Shown here in pieces: positions 46,014 through 57,639 of a stretch of 64,000 bases of DNA (the first letter of the stretch is position 1; every line of letters begins with the position of its first letter). The DNA is from Podocnemis expansa. Lineage: Eukaryota > Chordata > Testudines > Podocnemididae. The notes under the pieces were generated by a model that was not told the DNA's origin, ran no database searches, and saw only the letters and a program-made list of their open reading frames with translations. Made by a program: the position numbers and the translations under genes. The DNA is taken from NCBI GenBank assembly GCA_007922195.1, contig ML681992.1, positions 35,379,444-35,443,443 on the forward strand. Direction: 5' to 3'.

Positions 46014-46297
46014 GGGCTAGTCTTCACTGATGGTTGCATATTCACTGCCATCAGACTGATCTTCCCAATTGACTGATCAGGGTCTGTGAAGACCCACTCA
46101 ACTGATCAGGTCAATCTCTGAAGACCATTTTGGTACGTGGAGTAGCACCAAGTTGAAGGGAGGGTATTTCTCTTGGCTCAGTGCACTGAAGACATTGTGG
46201 TAAGTTGGCACTAGGCAGTTAAGTCAACTCTACTTTCACTGCTTTGTGTATCTCCTTTTGACTGCCACTGAAATCCTGCCATGGTGTAGACCAGCCC
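46014..46297. mobile_element. Harbinger-like MITE, TTA duplication
   Basis: The ends GGGCTAGTCTTCACTG and (complement) GGGCTGGTCTACACC are flanked by TTA at 46,011-46,013 and 46,298-46,300. The interior has repeated TTGACTGATCAG / CAACTGATCAGG palindromes. Confidence 0.7.
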
Positions 46298-46302
46298 TTA
46301 AG

Positions 46303-47393
46303 CTCAAGAAGTAACCCCTTAACAGGTGGTTGTAGTAGAGCCAGATAGTTGCTTACAAAGGAATTCTACTAGCTATAATACGCTGAAAGGTCCATGTGCA
46401 AATATTGCAGATTGAGGAGCTTGTACATTAAAACAACATTGTGCTACAAATTCTGTTGTGCAAGTCTTCCAGCTAGAGTGGGTAAAAATTATATTTATAT
46501 GTACCTTCTGTGAAATATTTCATTTTATTCAAAATGTTCCATGAAAATGTTTGTTAAAACAAAACAAATTTGTTTAGATTCTATTAAAATTAACATATTT
46601 AAAATTTTATTTTCCATTTTTTTAAGTTTTCCTCCTTTCTTTTTTCTCTCTACCCACTCAGAAAAGCAAGGGTAAGACAGTGGGAAACTGAAATGGGATT
46701 TTTTCTTTTCAATTAAAAATGGAAATTTCATGAATATTTTCATATTGTTCAAAATGTTTTTCAATAAAAATCATTTAGATGTGAAAATTTCAATCAACTT
46801 TACTTCCTATGTTGATTTCCTTACTGATGATACAATTTGTAAGAATATAATGGTCAAAATTCATAACATACCACAGTGCCTGCCAAGGTCTTACTTGCTT
46901 TTCTCTAGGCATCTTCTACTCCTCCTTTAGCACTGATGCTCATGGTGATTGTGATATGTAAAGTAGGTGTGAATGGCGTAGCTGTTAACATTCACCTTTT
47001 TTTTTTTCACTTTAACCTTTTAATTTGAGAAGCACAGTTTTTTAACTAGTCTTGTAAATAACCCATTTCACTGTCAAATCAAGAACTTTATTATAATCTG
47101 GTTATCAATAATATTGCAATTCAGTCTCCATTTACTCCACATCTTAGCTGTTCAAATTCCCATAATTTTACTATTATATACATCAGTATTATAATGGTCA
47201 ATGGTCTCATCTGGCATCTGGTCTTTTAGAGAAATGATATCTTTCCCAAGTGACATTCTTATATGCATTACAATATTCCTGGCATTATTTAATGACTGTC
47301 TAGATTTTTACAAACGTCTTCTGCCTCCTGCTGGAATGTATTGTATATTTCTAATGCCTTCAGGCATGCATCAGTTGTAGCATTATGGAGTCA
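46303..47393. other. Unannotated AT-rich sequence
   Basis: No gene was recognised. Oligo-T runs occur near 46,999-47,010. Confidence 0.4.
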
Positions 47394-47395
47394 GA

Positions 47396-47754
47396 GGCCG
47401 TGTTCACACAGCCCTCTTATTTCGGAACAACAGAGGTTGTTTCGAAATAAGATTTAGGCTGTTCACATGATGCACGGTTGTTTCGAAACAATGGGAACAA
47501 CCGGGGACGAAACAACGTTGTTTCGAAACGATTGTTTCAAAACAACGCCGTGCGAACATGTTGTTTTGAAACAACGGTGACTTGTTTCTAAATAACTGTT
47601 GCCTGAACCTGCTATTTTGCTTTGAGCTTTTTTCCTTAATTCGAATTAACAAACCGTTAATTCGAATTAAGTTATTTCGAAATAAGGTGTTATTTAGATA
47701 CAAGTTGTTTCGAAACAACCGTATCGAAATAACCCCCTGTGTGTGAACACAGCC
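47396..47754. mobile_element. Palindrome-rich MITE with TTTCGAAA repeats
   Basis: The ends GGCCGTGTTCACACA and (complement) GGCTGTGTTCACACA pair. The interior is filled with TTGTTTCGAAACAA and TTAATTCGAATTAA palindromes. It is an inverted relative of the element at 50,908. No clear target duplication is left. Confidence 0.7.
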
Positions 47755-47757
47755 ATG

Positions 47758-48408
47758 GCCACCAAAAGCTTTGATGGTGTGATGAAATCATCAGTGATGC
47801 TGTGAGAAGTATCAAGCCAGACCATCTAAAGCAACTAGTTTGAGGTTGATCTGGGTGGTGCTCAATTTACAAGCAGAATCCTTTAAATTACAAAGAATTC
47901 CATTGACATGAGCCTGGATAATTGCAAACTTCTTAGTGAAGCCCCAGCTATTCAAATATCATGATATTGCCTTAAAAATAGATTTCTTCAAAGTAATACA
48001 TTTGGGATTCTTTTTACTTGCATTCTGATTTTTGAAACTTTGGGTATGTTTGCTTCATATTTGAAGTTTTTCTCCACAACAGCAAAAGGTGGAAACTTAC
48101 TAATGAAAGCTGTGATTTTCATGTCATCATTTGTCTCCAGGAGCTGGTTCTTTAAGTAAAACATCAACCATTGTGAGTTTCTCAAAAAAATAATGAGTTG
48201 CCAACATCATTTGCTTCCAGAAGAATGTGGAAGTGGGGCAGCCACCTCCTCCAGTTCTCTGCTAGTTTCCTTTAAAGAGAGGATAATTCAGATGGTTCCA
48301 TTTTCTCTGTTTTGGAAAATTAATATTTTCATATCAGAATTCTGGGATGTCATTGGCATTTATTTCTGGGCTCACCCATATAGGTTTATAATTCTGTCTC
48401 ATAGACTC
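47758..48408. other. Unannotated sequence
   Basis: No gene or repeat end was recognised. Confidence 0.4.
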
Positions 48409-48411
48409 ATA

Positions 48412-48809
48412 GGCTATGCCTGCTTCTTTTTTAGTTTGGACTTGCTAGTCTGAAATAAAAAAAAGTCTGAGGATAGTCTGAACTAGCTTTGGGCTAGTTC
48501 AGGCTGATTGTGGCTTTTTAGTTCAAACTAGAATGAGCAGCAAGTTCAAACTAATGACTTAAATCAAACTTTTAATGTTTGAGCTAGCCATTATTTTGCA
48601 TTTTGCATGTGCTTAGTTTAAACTAAAGTTCAAACTAAGCCAGCTAGAGGTGACTAAGCAAGGGGTTTTACTCATCTGGACTAAGCTTTGGCTAACCTGA
48701 ACTAGGAAATTTCTTAGTAGGACTAGGGAAAGCCTAGTGTGGCCATGGGACAAATTAGTCTAGACTAAGCTTGCTTCGTCTGGACTAATTTGGCAGTGTA
48801 GACATAGCC
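48412..48809. mobile_element. Palindrome-rich MITE, GTTTGAAC family, second copy
   Basis: The left end GGCTATGCCTGCTTC is diverged. The right end complement GGCTATGTCTACACTG is well kept. ATA flanks both ends (48,409-48,411; 48,810-48,812). The interior has TAGTTCAAACTA / TTAGTTTAAACTAA repeats as in the 36.3-kb copy. Confidence 0.65.
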
Positions 48810-48815
48810 ATAAAC

Positions 48816-49002
48816 AAGGCGTGGCCAAACTGCAGCTCAGGAGCCACATGTGGCTCTTGAATGAGAAAGTGTGGTTCCTGGAAGAACATCAGCAAATCAG
48901 TTTAATAGGTAAAAGTATATGGCTATATGCCTCAGTGAGGCTCTTGAAGGTTTAATAATCAACTTGTGCGGCTCTTGAGTTCCATAAGTTTGGCCACCCC
49001 TG
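48816..49002 (-). mobile_element. hAT MITE inserted at the edge of another MITE
   Basis: Same family as 45,675, in inverted orientation. The flanks CCATAAAC (48,808-48,815) and CCATAGAC (49,003-49,010) form an 8-bp duplication with one mismatch. The left duplicate overlaps the last two bases of the neighbouring palindromic MITE and its ATA flank. Confidence 0.8.
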
Positions 49003-49010
49003 CCATAGAC

Positions 49011-49190
49011 TTTAAGCCTAAAGGGCCCATTGTGACCATCTAGTCTGACTTCACACAATCACAGGCCAGAGAACCTCACCAGCCCACTCCTATAACAGAC
49101 ACCTTGTAAGAGTCAGTGTCCGTTACTTCCAATGGTTGCTGTTACAACTTCTGTTTTGAGCAGGTGTAGTCTCACTCTTATTTATCCCAG
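49011..49190 (-). mobile_element. CR1/L3-type LINE fragment
   Basis: GGGCCCATTGTGACCATCTAGTCTGACTTC...ACAATCACAGGCCAGAGAACCTCACC is the antisense view of an old CR1/L3 3' region. Confidence 0.55.
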
Positions 49191-49730
49191 TATGAGGTTG
49201 TTCCAACTAGGGTAAATTTGTCTTCTGTTGTGCCTTTTTAAACAACTTTGGGGTACTGGGCCTGACATGCTTCAGTGTACTTTGCATTGTGTGCCAGTGT
49301 GGGGTCACCTCAGACCAGCCCACTCAAACAAACCACCAAGAGCGAAGTTTTATTCTGTAATGAAATATAACACAGATTGCAGTTCAGCAGCTTCCTCTCT
49401 GCCTGCCTTGTGCTCCCAAATTCAGAGAGTGCTCAAATTTCCTGTTGGGAAGGCAGAGGATACTTCCTAAACAAAGCATTCATATCCTGCACTGGTAGTG
49501 GAGAAGTGTGAGTCCCATGGAACCATGGGGCCTGGAACAGTTGCCCTGCTGCCCTCCACCCCCGGGGTGGTTCTGTGTGACTGTCTTCAGTATAGTCAAA
49601 GGATTTAAAGATATGTTTTGTTTGCTCTCCTATAGCACACATTAAAGAAGATACCTCTAGTTTCTTTTTGGAGTTCTGTTAGCTATTTGAAATCTTGCAA
49701 AATTTTGTTTCCAGATGGTCCATTGGGAAA
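49191..49730. other. Unannotated sequence
   Basis: No gene or repeat end was recognised. Confidence 0.4.
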
Positions 49731-49734
49731 ATTT

Positions 49735-50218
49735 GTCAAAGCCAATATTTTCTGAGGCAATGAAGAATGCCTTATTGGACACAAATCTGACATCAGAAAT
49801 AACTTTAAAAAACCAATAGGAGAACATTTCAATCTCCTGGCTCACTCCACAGAAGATATGTTAATTACCATACTTGAACAAACTGATTACAAATCAAAGC
49901 TTCAAAGAGAAACTGCAGAGTTGAAATTTCATATGAAGATTTGGCATCTTTGCCTAGGCCTTAAATAGGGATATTGGGTACTCTTCCTATGATAGTAGGT
50001 GAGTTTGCCTTCTCTCTACCTCCATTCCATCTAATATGTTGTCCACTCTGTCTGAATCTAAACAACTGCTTTGATTTGCTGAAACAGTCTGACCTTATCT
50101 TATGACTCATACTTTCCTGCATTTCTTTTCCTCCCATTTTGTAAGTTCTCCATGTTTACACATCTGACGAAGTGGGATTTTCTCCCATGAAAGCTCATTC
50201 AAGAAATAAATTTGTTAG
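49735..50218 (+). mobile_element. Penelope-like element copy 4 with 3' tail
   Basis: An endonuclease fragment (about 49,755-49,985) is followed by the 3' region and the tail CATCTGACGAAGTGGGATTTTCTCCC...GAAATAAATTTGTTAG (50,160-50,218). There is no head repeat at the 5' side. It is 5'-truncated. Confidence 0.75.
49755..49985 (+). pseudogene. PLE endonuclease remnant (copy 4)
   Basis: The plus frame contains GHKSDIRNN, then KPIGEHFNLLAHSTEDMLI and KLQRETAELKFHMK, followed by a stop. These match the endonuclease blocks after the YIG motif. The YIG motif itself is truncated away. Confidence 0.65.
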
Positions 50219-50904
50219 AGAAAAGTTGTATAACCACCCTCTTTCCTCCCCTTCTTGCAAGCTGTTTGCTAAGGAATGTGTAGTCATTTTTGTTGCAAAG
50301 ATAATATGTTTAAAGACAAAGCTCCTGCACTCTGTAAACTAAAGCTGTAAATAACAACAGGGGCAGGTATAATTATATTCCTCCTATAACCATGAATATT
50401 AATTTTATAATCATTGTTACCATATAGGGGTTTTAAGTGTTCTGTATATAATGTGTATCTACATATTATTTTGGACAAGAAGTGAAGTAATTATCTCAGG
50501 GTTTACTTCATTGGTTGGGAGGTGAAGAGCAATGAGTGAACTAAATTCTGTAATTGAATAAACTGCTCCTTATCACTCCCCGGTTTGGATCTTATCTCTC
50601 TTAAGCCTGCTGTGCTGCCCCATTGTGCTGAGAGGTTCTGAAGGAGGTTCCATTCAGCCTTTCTTTTGTGATACAGGACTTCAAAACCGGCTGGGGAAAA
50701 AGCTCCCTCGAAAAACTTTAGTTTGAGAAATTGTTATTGCTATGTTTAAATTTTCCTAAATCAGTAGGACACTGATGCTGTAAACCTAGCTCTGAACAGG
50801 TGAGTGGCCCCCTGACTCAGCTTAGCTGCCATTGGTTGTGTCCTCCTGTACCTGGATAGGGCCCAAATAAAGCATATACAACTCAGAGCTTTATTATTAT
50901 CCTC
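50219..50904. other. Unannotated AT-rich sequence
   Basis: No gene or repeat end was recognised. Confidence 0.4.
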
Positions 50905-50907
50905 TAT

Positions 50908-51267
50908 GGCTACGTTCACACACAGGCGGTTATTTCGATACAAGTTGTTTTGAAACAACTTGTATTGAAATAACACCTTATTTCAAAATAAATTAATTCG
51001 AATTAAGAAAATGTTAATTCGAATTAAAGAAAAAAGATCAAAGCGAAATAGCAAGTTTGGACAACAGTTATTTCGAAACGAGTCACCGTTGTTTCGAAAC
51101 ATGTTCTGACAGGATTGTTTCGAAACAGTCATTTCAAAACAACGTTGTTTTGTCACCAAATGGGGTCTAAGTTGTTTCGAAACAACGGTACGTCGTGTGA
51201 ACGTGGCGTTTCTTATTTCGAAACAACCTCTGTTGTTTCAAAATAAGACTGCTGTGTGAACACACCT
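50908..51267. mobile_element. Palindrome-rich MITE with TTTCGAAA repeats, second copy
   Basis: The ends GGCTACGTTCACACACAG and (complement) AGGTGTGTTCACACAG are flanked by TAT (50,905-50,907; 51,268-51,270). The interior palindromes TTGTTTCGAAACAA and TTAATTCGAATTAA run in reverse order compared with 47,396-47,754, so the two copies are inverted relative to each other. Confidence 0.75.
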
Positions 51268-51270
51268 TAT

Positions 51271-53537
51271 GTGTAGGAACACCTTCATTTCCATCCAGAA
51301 AATCCTGGGCTGTGCAGGGGATGGCAATCATTATAAGCAACGCCATATGCAGAACTTCCAAGGGTGAATAACCACCTGGGACAAAGGAGGAATGTGATCT
51401 TGTTATGGGGCATGATGCTTCTGCCTTCAGATGAAAATGATGAGGTCTGGACGTGGTGCCTTCCCATTTCCACATGGCAAACCAATCCAGTCCCACAACC
51501 GGCTAAGAGAGAACTGTCGAGCAGTGCAAGACGCTAGTTTCTGCTTAGCGTCCACTCCTTGGTCTGTCTAAACATCCCTTAATCTGTACAATAAAACAGT
51601 TACTTCTCCTAAATTATCAATAAATCTATTTGCACATGGACATCATACATCAACTTCTGCAATATTTTATTAGTCAAAACATCACCAATTAGGGTTTTTC
51701 CAAACAGTTTACATACTTATGAATTGGAATATAAATAATTATAGCCTTTTCAGAATACTTTTTAAAAAGCTCTATCAAGTATAAAGTTGAATTTTCAATG
51801 CCTCATTTACCAGAAATAAGGAACAAAAAGAAAAGAGAAAGATATTAAAATATTTTGAGCTGTAGGTTTAGAATTACAAAGAAAGACCTCAAGCTCTAGT
51901 TACTAATTAAGTTCACATTTAGCACTAACAAAACATGAAGGGCTGTAAGAAATGTGACAAGCCAAAGCTTACAGTGCTCTGTACAATTCATGCTATAATT
52001 ATATTGGTATCTTTATGTTATTATAGTTATTATCTTGCCAATGCTCAGGAAAACAAAACCCTCTAAAAGTGTGTGTGTGTGTTGAGTTTTAAAAGTAGCC
52101 CCTGGTCCTGAAACTATTTAAGATTAACCACTGAAACATGAACTTAACTGTGAGTTTGAGTAGTTCAGTCAAGGACCATTCTGCAATGCTTTATCTTTGA
52201 ATACACATAGTCTCATTAAAGTTAATGTGAGTATTTACATGCTTAACGAAAGGCATGTACATGCATCTTCTATTGGTGCAAGAATCATAGACTCAGTTAA
52301 CTCTAATTGAATTACTTCAGGATAACTCTGGTGTATGTGAGAGGAGAATTGGGCTCAAGGTATTCCTTACAGCTGTCTCTTCAAGTTGAATTATGTAATC
52401 GGACTTATCATTCTTGATGCTCTGGATTTTTGTCAGTACAGCAATCTTTGTTTAACTAGAGGGGATGAAATTAATTCTAAAATTAAGGCATGTCACAGAT
52501 TATAGAAATAAGCTGGCAATGAGTTTTAATAAGTATTTTGAAATTTACTAAAAATGCCACTGAATTATACTGTTTCACATGACAGAATCCACATTAGTAT
52601 TTTGTTTTGTTTTTAGAAAGAAGAGTTTTGTGATGTAATGGTATGAATTGGTAATAACTACTTATTCTGCATTAGTCACATGGCATTGATCAGCTGACTA
52701 AACTGAAATAAAAGGTTAATGGGAATCTGGAGGTAAATTTGAAATTGGTCATATTTACATTATTTCCAGGTATCTTTACAACAACCAAGTATGAATTAGA
52801 CTAATCAAAACAGCAAGAGGAGCTTTGGGAGAAAGCATCTCTTTTCTGATATTGCAATATCAGCGTTATGCTTTTAGAATAATTTTCACAATGGGTTTAT
52901 TAATTTATTTGCAGAATTTGTTCATTGAAGTCAAGCTAGGATTCCTTTTTCCAGCTGGATAGGACACCCTGCAGAACTGGATAGGATACCCTGCATATGC
53001 CACAGAGTAGTCATCATCTGCAGATACCTGCCCCACCTGAACAGGGAATCATACTGCACAATAGATGAGATGGTGAGATATGCCCTTAAGCAAAGAGCTG
53101 ATTGCAGTTGAAGAAACACACTGTTCAGTAGCTGCTGTAGCTTTACAAATATCGTCATTTCCTGGCAGCTGGGTCTCCAATTGTACATTTTCAAAGCATC
53201 TGAAAACATTTTAATATGCAAAAATATTTCAGTTATTGATAGCAAGTGCTGAATATTACAGTGGGCGTTCACTTTCATGGCTGCTTCACAAATATACTTA
53301 CGAAGGAGTAAGGGGTGACTGCCAGAAAATACTCACAATAGGAAAAAGCAATGCTTGAGACAGAGCATTGCCTAACCAGTTTTTCATGAATGCTGAAGCA
53401 ATAGCTACTCAGATTAGGTCTTGAGAATAGCTCCTCTTTACAGAAAAGGTGCAGTTAGAAAGTACAGTATTTCCTGCTTCTTTACAGCCTGGTGCAAATT
53501 GTGCCGGTCAGTGGGGCAAGGACCTTCATGAGCTCAC
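51271..53537. other. Unannotated AT-rich sequence
   Basis: No gene was recognised. A short (GT)n run lies near 52,070-52,081. The 115-codon minus frame at 52,931-53,278 has no known domain. Confidence 0.4.
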
Positions 53538-53540
53538 TAA

Positions 53541-53878
53541 GGTTATGTCTACACTGGAGGCTCTGTTAAGTTGACCTAATAAAGTCAACTTTAAGTTGAC
53601 TTAAAGTCAACCTTGTTAAGTTGGCTTAGAGCGTTCACACTGAAAACTCCTGTTGACTGGCTGCATCCACACTGGCAGGTGCTAGGTCAATCATTCCTGG
53701 TGGCCAGGAACTTTGGGAGGGGGCCTGGAGGCCAATTAGGTCAATTTAAGGGCTATTCCCCATCTACATTGGCTTAAGTCTACTTAATAAGGTCGACTTA
53801 AGCATTAAGTCAACCTTAAGAGGTGTTAAGTCAACTTAATAAATGCCCAGTGTGGCCAGCTCCAGTGTAGAGGTACCC
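53541..53878. mobile_element. Palindrome-rich MITE with AAGTTGACTT repeats
   Basis: The ends GGTTATGTCTACACTGGA and (complement) GGGTACCTCTACACTGGA are flanked by TAA (53,538-53,540; 53,879-53,881). Both outer thirds carry repeated AAGTTGACTTAA / TTAAGTCAAC motifs. It is non-coding. Confidence 0.75.
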
Positions 53879-54297
53879 TAAGGAACTTTGCAATGCAGGG
53901 AGTGAGGGTATCCTTGGCATCAGCTCAAATTGTGAGACCATGGAGTAGACTGGGATCAGCCACAGTAGGCTGGAGCTGCAGTGGGATGATGTCATCAAAG
54001 TTGTCTCTGCCTGCCGCTTCTGATACAGAGCATGCAGTTGGCTTTTAAAATGTCTGCCTCCAGGTAGATGCAGAAGTAATGGCAGGCACCACAGGCTGGA
54101 CCAGGCTCCTCCTTTGATGGTTCTGGGTGGTGATGTGAATTTTAAAGGGATTCTCACCTAGAGCTGATCAGGAAATAGGTTTTGCCATCCCATGGTACCT
54201 TTCATGGTGGCAGACATTCATCCTAACAAGCACCAGGATGAAATAGTCCTTTTAAATTTTTTAACCAAAAAAAGAAGAAAAAACCTCTCTACGAATA

Positions 54298-54395
54298 ACC
54301 AGAACAGTGGCCAGGGCACAGACCTAGGAAGCAGGGGAGGAGGAATTTGAACCTGGATCTCTTACATTACATTAATCAGGGGGCTATTGGTTATT
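54298..54395 (+). mobile_element. tRNA-derived SINE relic, diverged
   Basis: CAGTGGCCAGGGCACAGACCTAGGAAG and GAATTTGAACCTGGATCTC resemble the A- and B-box regions of the SINE at 35,626. No tail is recognisable. Confidence 0.35.
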
Positions 54396-54411
54396 CTGAG
54401 GTAAATGGCAG

Positions 54412-54852
54412 CAGGGCTGTAACTAAGGCAGGGTAAATGGGGCAAAGCCCCAGGCACCAAATTTGTGAGGGCGCCAGACCCTCCCTGGCTCCAAACAGGA
54501 ATGTGCCTTAAAGACGCATTCTTCTGGGAGCTGGGGTAGGCACAGTGCCCCCCCCCCATTTACTAGCAGCACTGCTAGAGTGCCGTCCCAGCTGCCCAGC
54601 TCACTGGTGAGAGAGTCAGGTGGGGGGTGCTTTCCCTGCTGCCTGGCTCAGCGTGGCCAAAGGAACCCGCTGCCCAGCCCTGGCTGCACTTGGCCGCCAG
54701 TGGGGAAGTGACCTCCCCGACCAGCTTTTGCTGCTGGCAGGGAAGGAGCACCCCCCTGCTGTTGGGACGGATGGGCCCTGGATTGGGGTGTAGGTGAAGG
54801 GGCATATTTGGGCTGCTTGCCCTGGGCACCTAAATCCCTAGTTACGATCCTG
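54412..54852. mobile_element. hAT-like element, 441 bp
   Basis: The ends CAGGGCTGTAACTAAGG and (complement) CAGGATCGTAACTAGGG are flanked by AATGGCAG (54,404-54,411) and AATGGCAC (54,853-54,860), 7 of 8 matching. The interior is GC-rich and has no transposase. The minus open frames inside reflect composition. Confidence 0.8.
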
Positions 54853-54860
54853 AATGGCAC

Positions 54861-56580
54861 GCTCTCTTTCTAACTGCAGAGTCTGTCCTTGCCCTGACTG
54901 ACTAACCCTTTTCAATGAAACTTTTGTTGTACTCACTATGCATGAAAATTTTCAGTTTTCACAGTGCCACATGTTCTGATGGAAAAGCTGATTCATCAAA
55001 AAAAATTCTCAGCAAGCTCTACTTTTTGCCTTGGGAGCAGCCTTGACTGGTAGCTCCTGAACCAGCTCCTAGACTGCAGCTATTGCTGGCAGTGAATATT
55101 GGGGACAGCACACAGCTGCATCAGTACAGGGCAGGATGCACTTCGGAGCTCCTAGCAGTGCAGCAGCTGTGCGCTGAGTGCTACTTGCCAATTTGTGGGC
55201 TGCAGCTTACTCACCACCAGCCAGCCAAACCCCTGCCTTCCTTTTCTTGTCTTGAGCACTGTGCCTCTCCACGCAGTCATGAGGGAGTAGCAACTATGTT
55301 TTGCCCAGCATGCAATTCTTTCTGGCTGCTATACAAGCTGCCCAAGGGGAGAGGGATTCCATCCAAACTACCTCATAAGGATCAGCAGAATCTGGCCCTC
55401 ATAGGTGCATGTGCACATGTATAAAATTTAATACACTACATTAAATACACCTTAAACACTCTGTACATGCACCATTGTCCACTCCTGGATGCAATCAGAA
55501 GTGCTCAGTAGTTTATCATGAGCCCTCCATTTAAAATGATTGTATTTAAAAAAAAACAAAAACACCTGGGCACTGTTGTGGTGGGGTATTTTGTTGTTTT
55601 GTTTTGTTTTTGAGGGGCAGGGGAGTGGTGTCACAAAATGGACCTTTAAAGGGCAAAAATCACTTTAATAAAACCCCTAGTTTTTATGTGATGTTGATGT
55701 TTATGACTGAAAAGAAATCTGCATGTCTAAAAATGAAGGGTTTTTTCCTTAACTTACCTGCTTTGTGTTTCCCAGGAAGTATATTCAGTGCAATGTTAAC
55801 ATTCAGTGTGAGCCAGAGAAAAGCTGTTGTCTGAGCTCATTTGTTTGCTCACTCCAATCACTGTTCATTGTACAGTTTGTCTTTCAATACATCAAGACCT
55901 TGACAACATCCCCCCAATGCCTTAAGTGCTGCAAGCCTTTCTGGTAATATTTGCTTAGCCTCATGCAATCAGACTATGATCAGAAGGAGGCTTGGAAAGT
56001 AGATTGGACTAAACAAGACTTTAAAAATAAGTCTCTTATGCTGGGTTCAACACAGAAGGTTCCTGGATTTGACCTCCCATGGACATCTTGGTTGACTCTG
56101 ACCCAACCATGGCATATGTGTATATTTAATGCATAGTGGAAAATTGAGGACACCCGGCATGTGTGTGTGTCTCCCCACAACAGAACCATCAAACATATCA
56201 GAACCTATTGCCCAGTTTATAAATATTAATAAGGCATTAGTGCAATAAATTCTGCCACTCCTGATGCAGCCATCTGACTCTCTCAACTTCATGTGAAGTT
56301 GTGGTTGCTGCTCTCTACCAGTCACATGAAAGAAAAAGTTCTGAACACTTGCTCCACCAAAGTCTGTTCTTGGTAGACACAGAGCTGATTCTCTTTGGCA
56401 CAGCAAAACATTTTGACCAAACTATTGTACTTCAAGAAACATGAGCCATATTGAATGGTAAAATGAGAAACCAGGGCATTTCAGTTGCCCTAGAGAAGTT
56501 CCTAGGACACTATGATATGATATGGAAAGCCAGGGCTGACTGCCCTGGTAAAATCAGGGTGTATGGTCACTTCATATAGA
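54861..56580. other. Unannotated sequence
   Basis: The 113-codon plus frame at 55,083-55,424 has no recognisable domain. No repeat ends were seen apart from short homopolymer and TGTTT-rich runs near 55,590. Confidence 0.4.
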
Positions 56581-56581
56581 T

Positions 56582-56717
56582 TAGTGGTTCTCAACCTGTG
56601 GCTTGTGGGCTGCTTGCACCCCAATCTGAACACAGTTGTGGCCCCTGTGACACCCTCAAGGCCATATAGATAGTATTGTGTGAAATACACAATGGTAAAT
56701 TGGTTGAAAAATCACTG
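56582..56717. mobile_element. hAT-like MITE, diverged
   Basis: TAGTGGTTCTCAACCTGTGG at the left and GGTTGAAAAATCACTG at the right pair as the familiar hAT ends (CAGTGGTTCTCAACC type). The 8-bp flanks match only in part. Confidence 0.55.
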
Positions 56718-57117
56718 ACCTAGACTGCCAAGAGCTACAAGACATTCTCCTTTAATTCAAGTGTTTGGTGGCCAAGGATGAGGGTGGGAAAGAGTCTGTG
56801 GTTTTGAAGCAGCAGGAATCTAGTTCTAGTCCTACTTTTGCCATGAGACAGAGCTAAAAAGTGTCATGAATCTGATGCCTGCTTCTCCTGGCAACAGGGG
56901 CCAATGGATGTTTGCCGAGAAGGCTTTTCTACCTGCCTTCTCCTTGTTCCCACTGCTAGTTCTCAGCCACAGCAGACAACATGGAAACACAGTGACTGCC
57001 AGCTTCTTGCATTAGCCTTTCTCCATCACAAACCTCTAGGTACACATGGATGTTTCCCAGCATGTGACCTACCAGACGCTCCCCTCCTGGTGATGTTAGA
57101 GCAGAACTGCTAAGTGG

Positions 57118-57638
57118 TACCCCATCTGCTGGTCTGTCCTTTCATCCTTTTCAAGTCTGGGACCTCATCCCCCTGGCTGAGTCCTTCTCAGTCTCACCAC
57201 TTCTGGGGGCTAGCACAGTCCAGGCCTGTTTTGCCTCAGTGGCTGTTGTCTGTCCATTCACTGCTCACCTGATGGTCCAGAGGAGGTGGGAGTGGCCCAG
57301 GTCCACCCACTTATCCAGGCCCTGTCCCAAGGATCCTATGCACCCTGACTGAACGCTGCCTGGACAAGCTGCCACTGCAGTTCAGGCCCTAGCTTAACAG
57401 GTCCCCTGGACCACATCCACACCTTCCCAGGTTCCTCCTTAACCCTGGTAGCTTGGAGTGTGCTGTCCCTGGTCCTGTCTCTAACATACCCTGCCTCCAC
57501 AATAGCTAGAGGCAAATTGCTGCAAGCTGTAGCTGCAGCCCCTGTTTATACAAGATTCTTAACCCTCATTGGCTCCCCCAGGCACTAACTCCTCTTTACT
57601 GTTCCCCTTTCCCTGGGAATTTAACCTCATTTTTTACA
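57118..57638 (-). mobile_element. Possible solo LTR
   Basis: On the minus strand it opens TGTAAAAAATGAGG. It then has GGAGCCAATGAGGG (CCAAT-type) and TTGTATAAACAGGGG (TATA-type) at LTR-like spacing, followed by a GC-rich region. The 3' end and duplication were not found. Confidence 0.35.
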
Positions 57639-57639
57639 G

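Noticed and set aside
47396..51267. CRISPR-like regularly repeated palindromes
   Set aside because: Spacing is irregular, repeats occur on both strands, and the context is a vertebrate MITE with TIRs.
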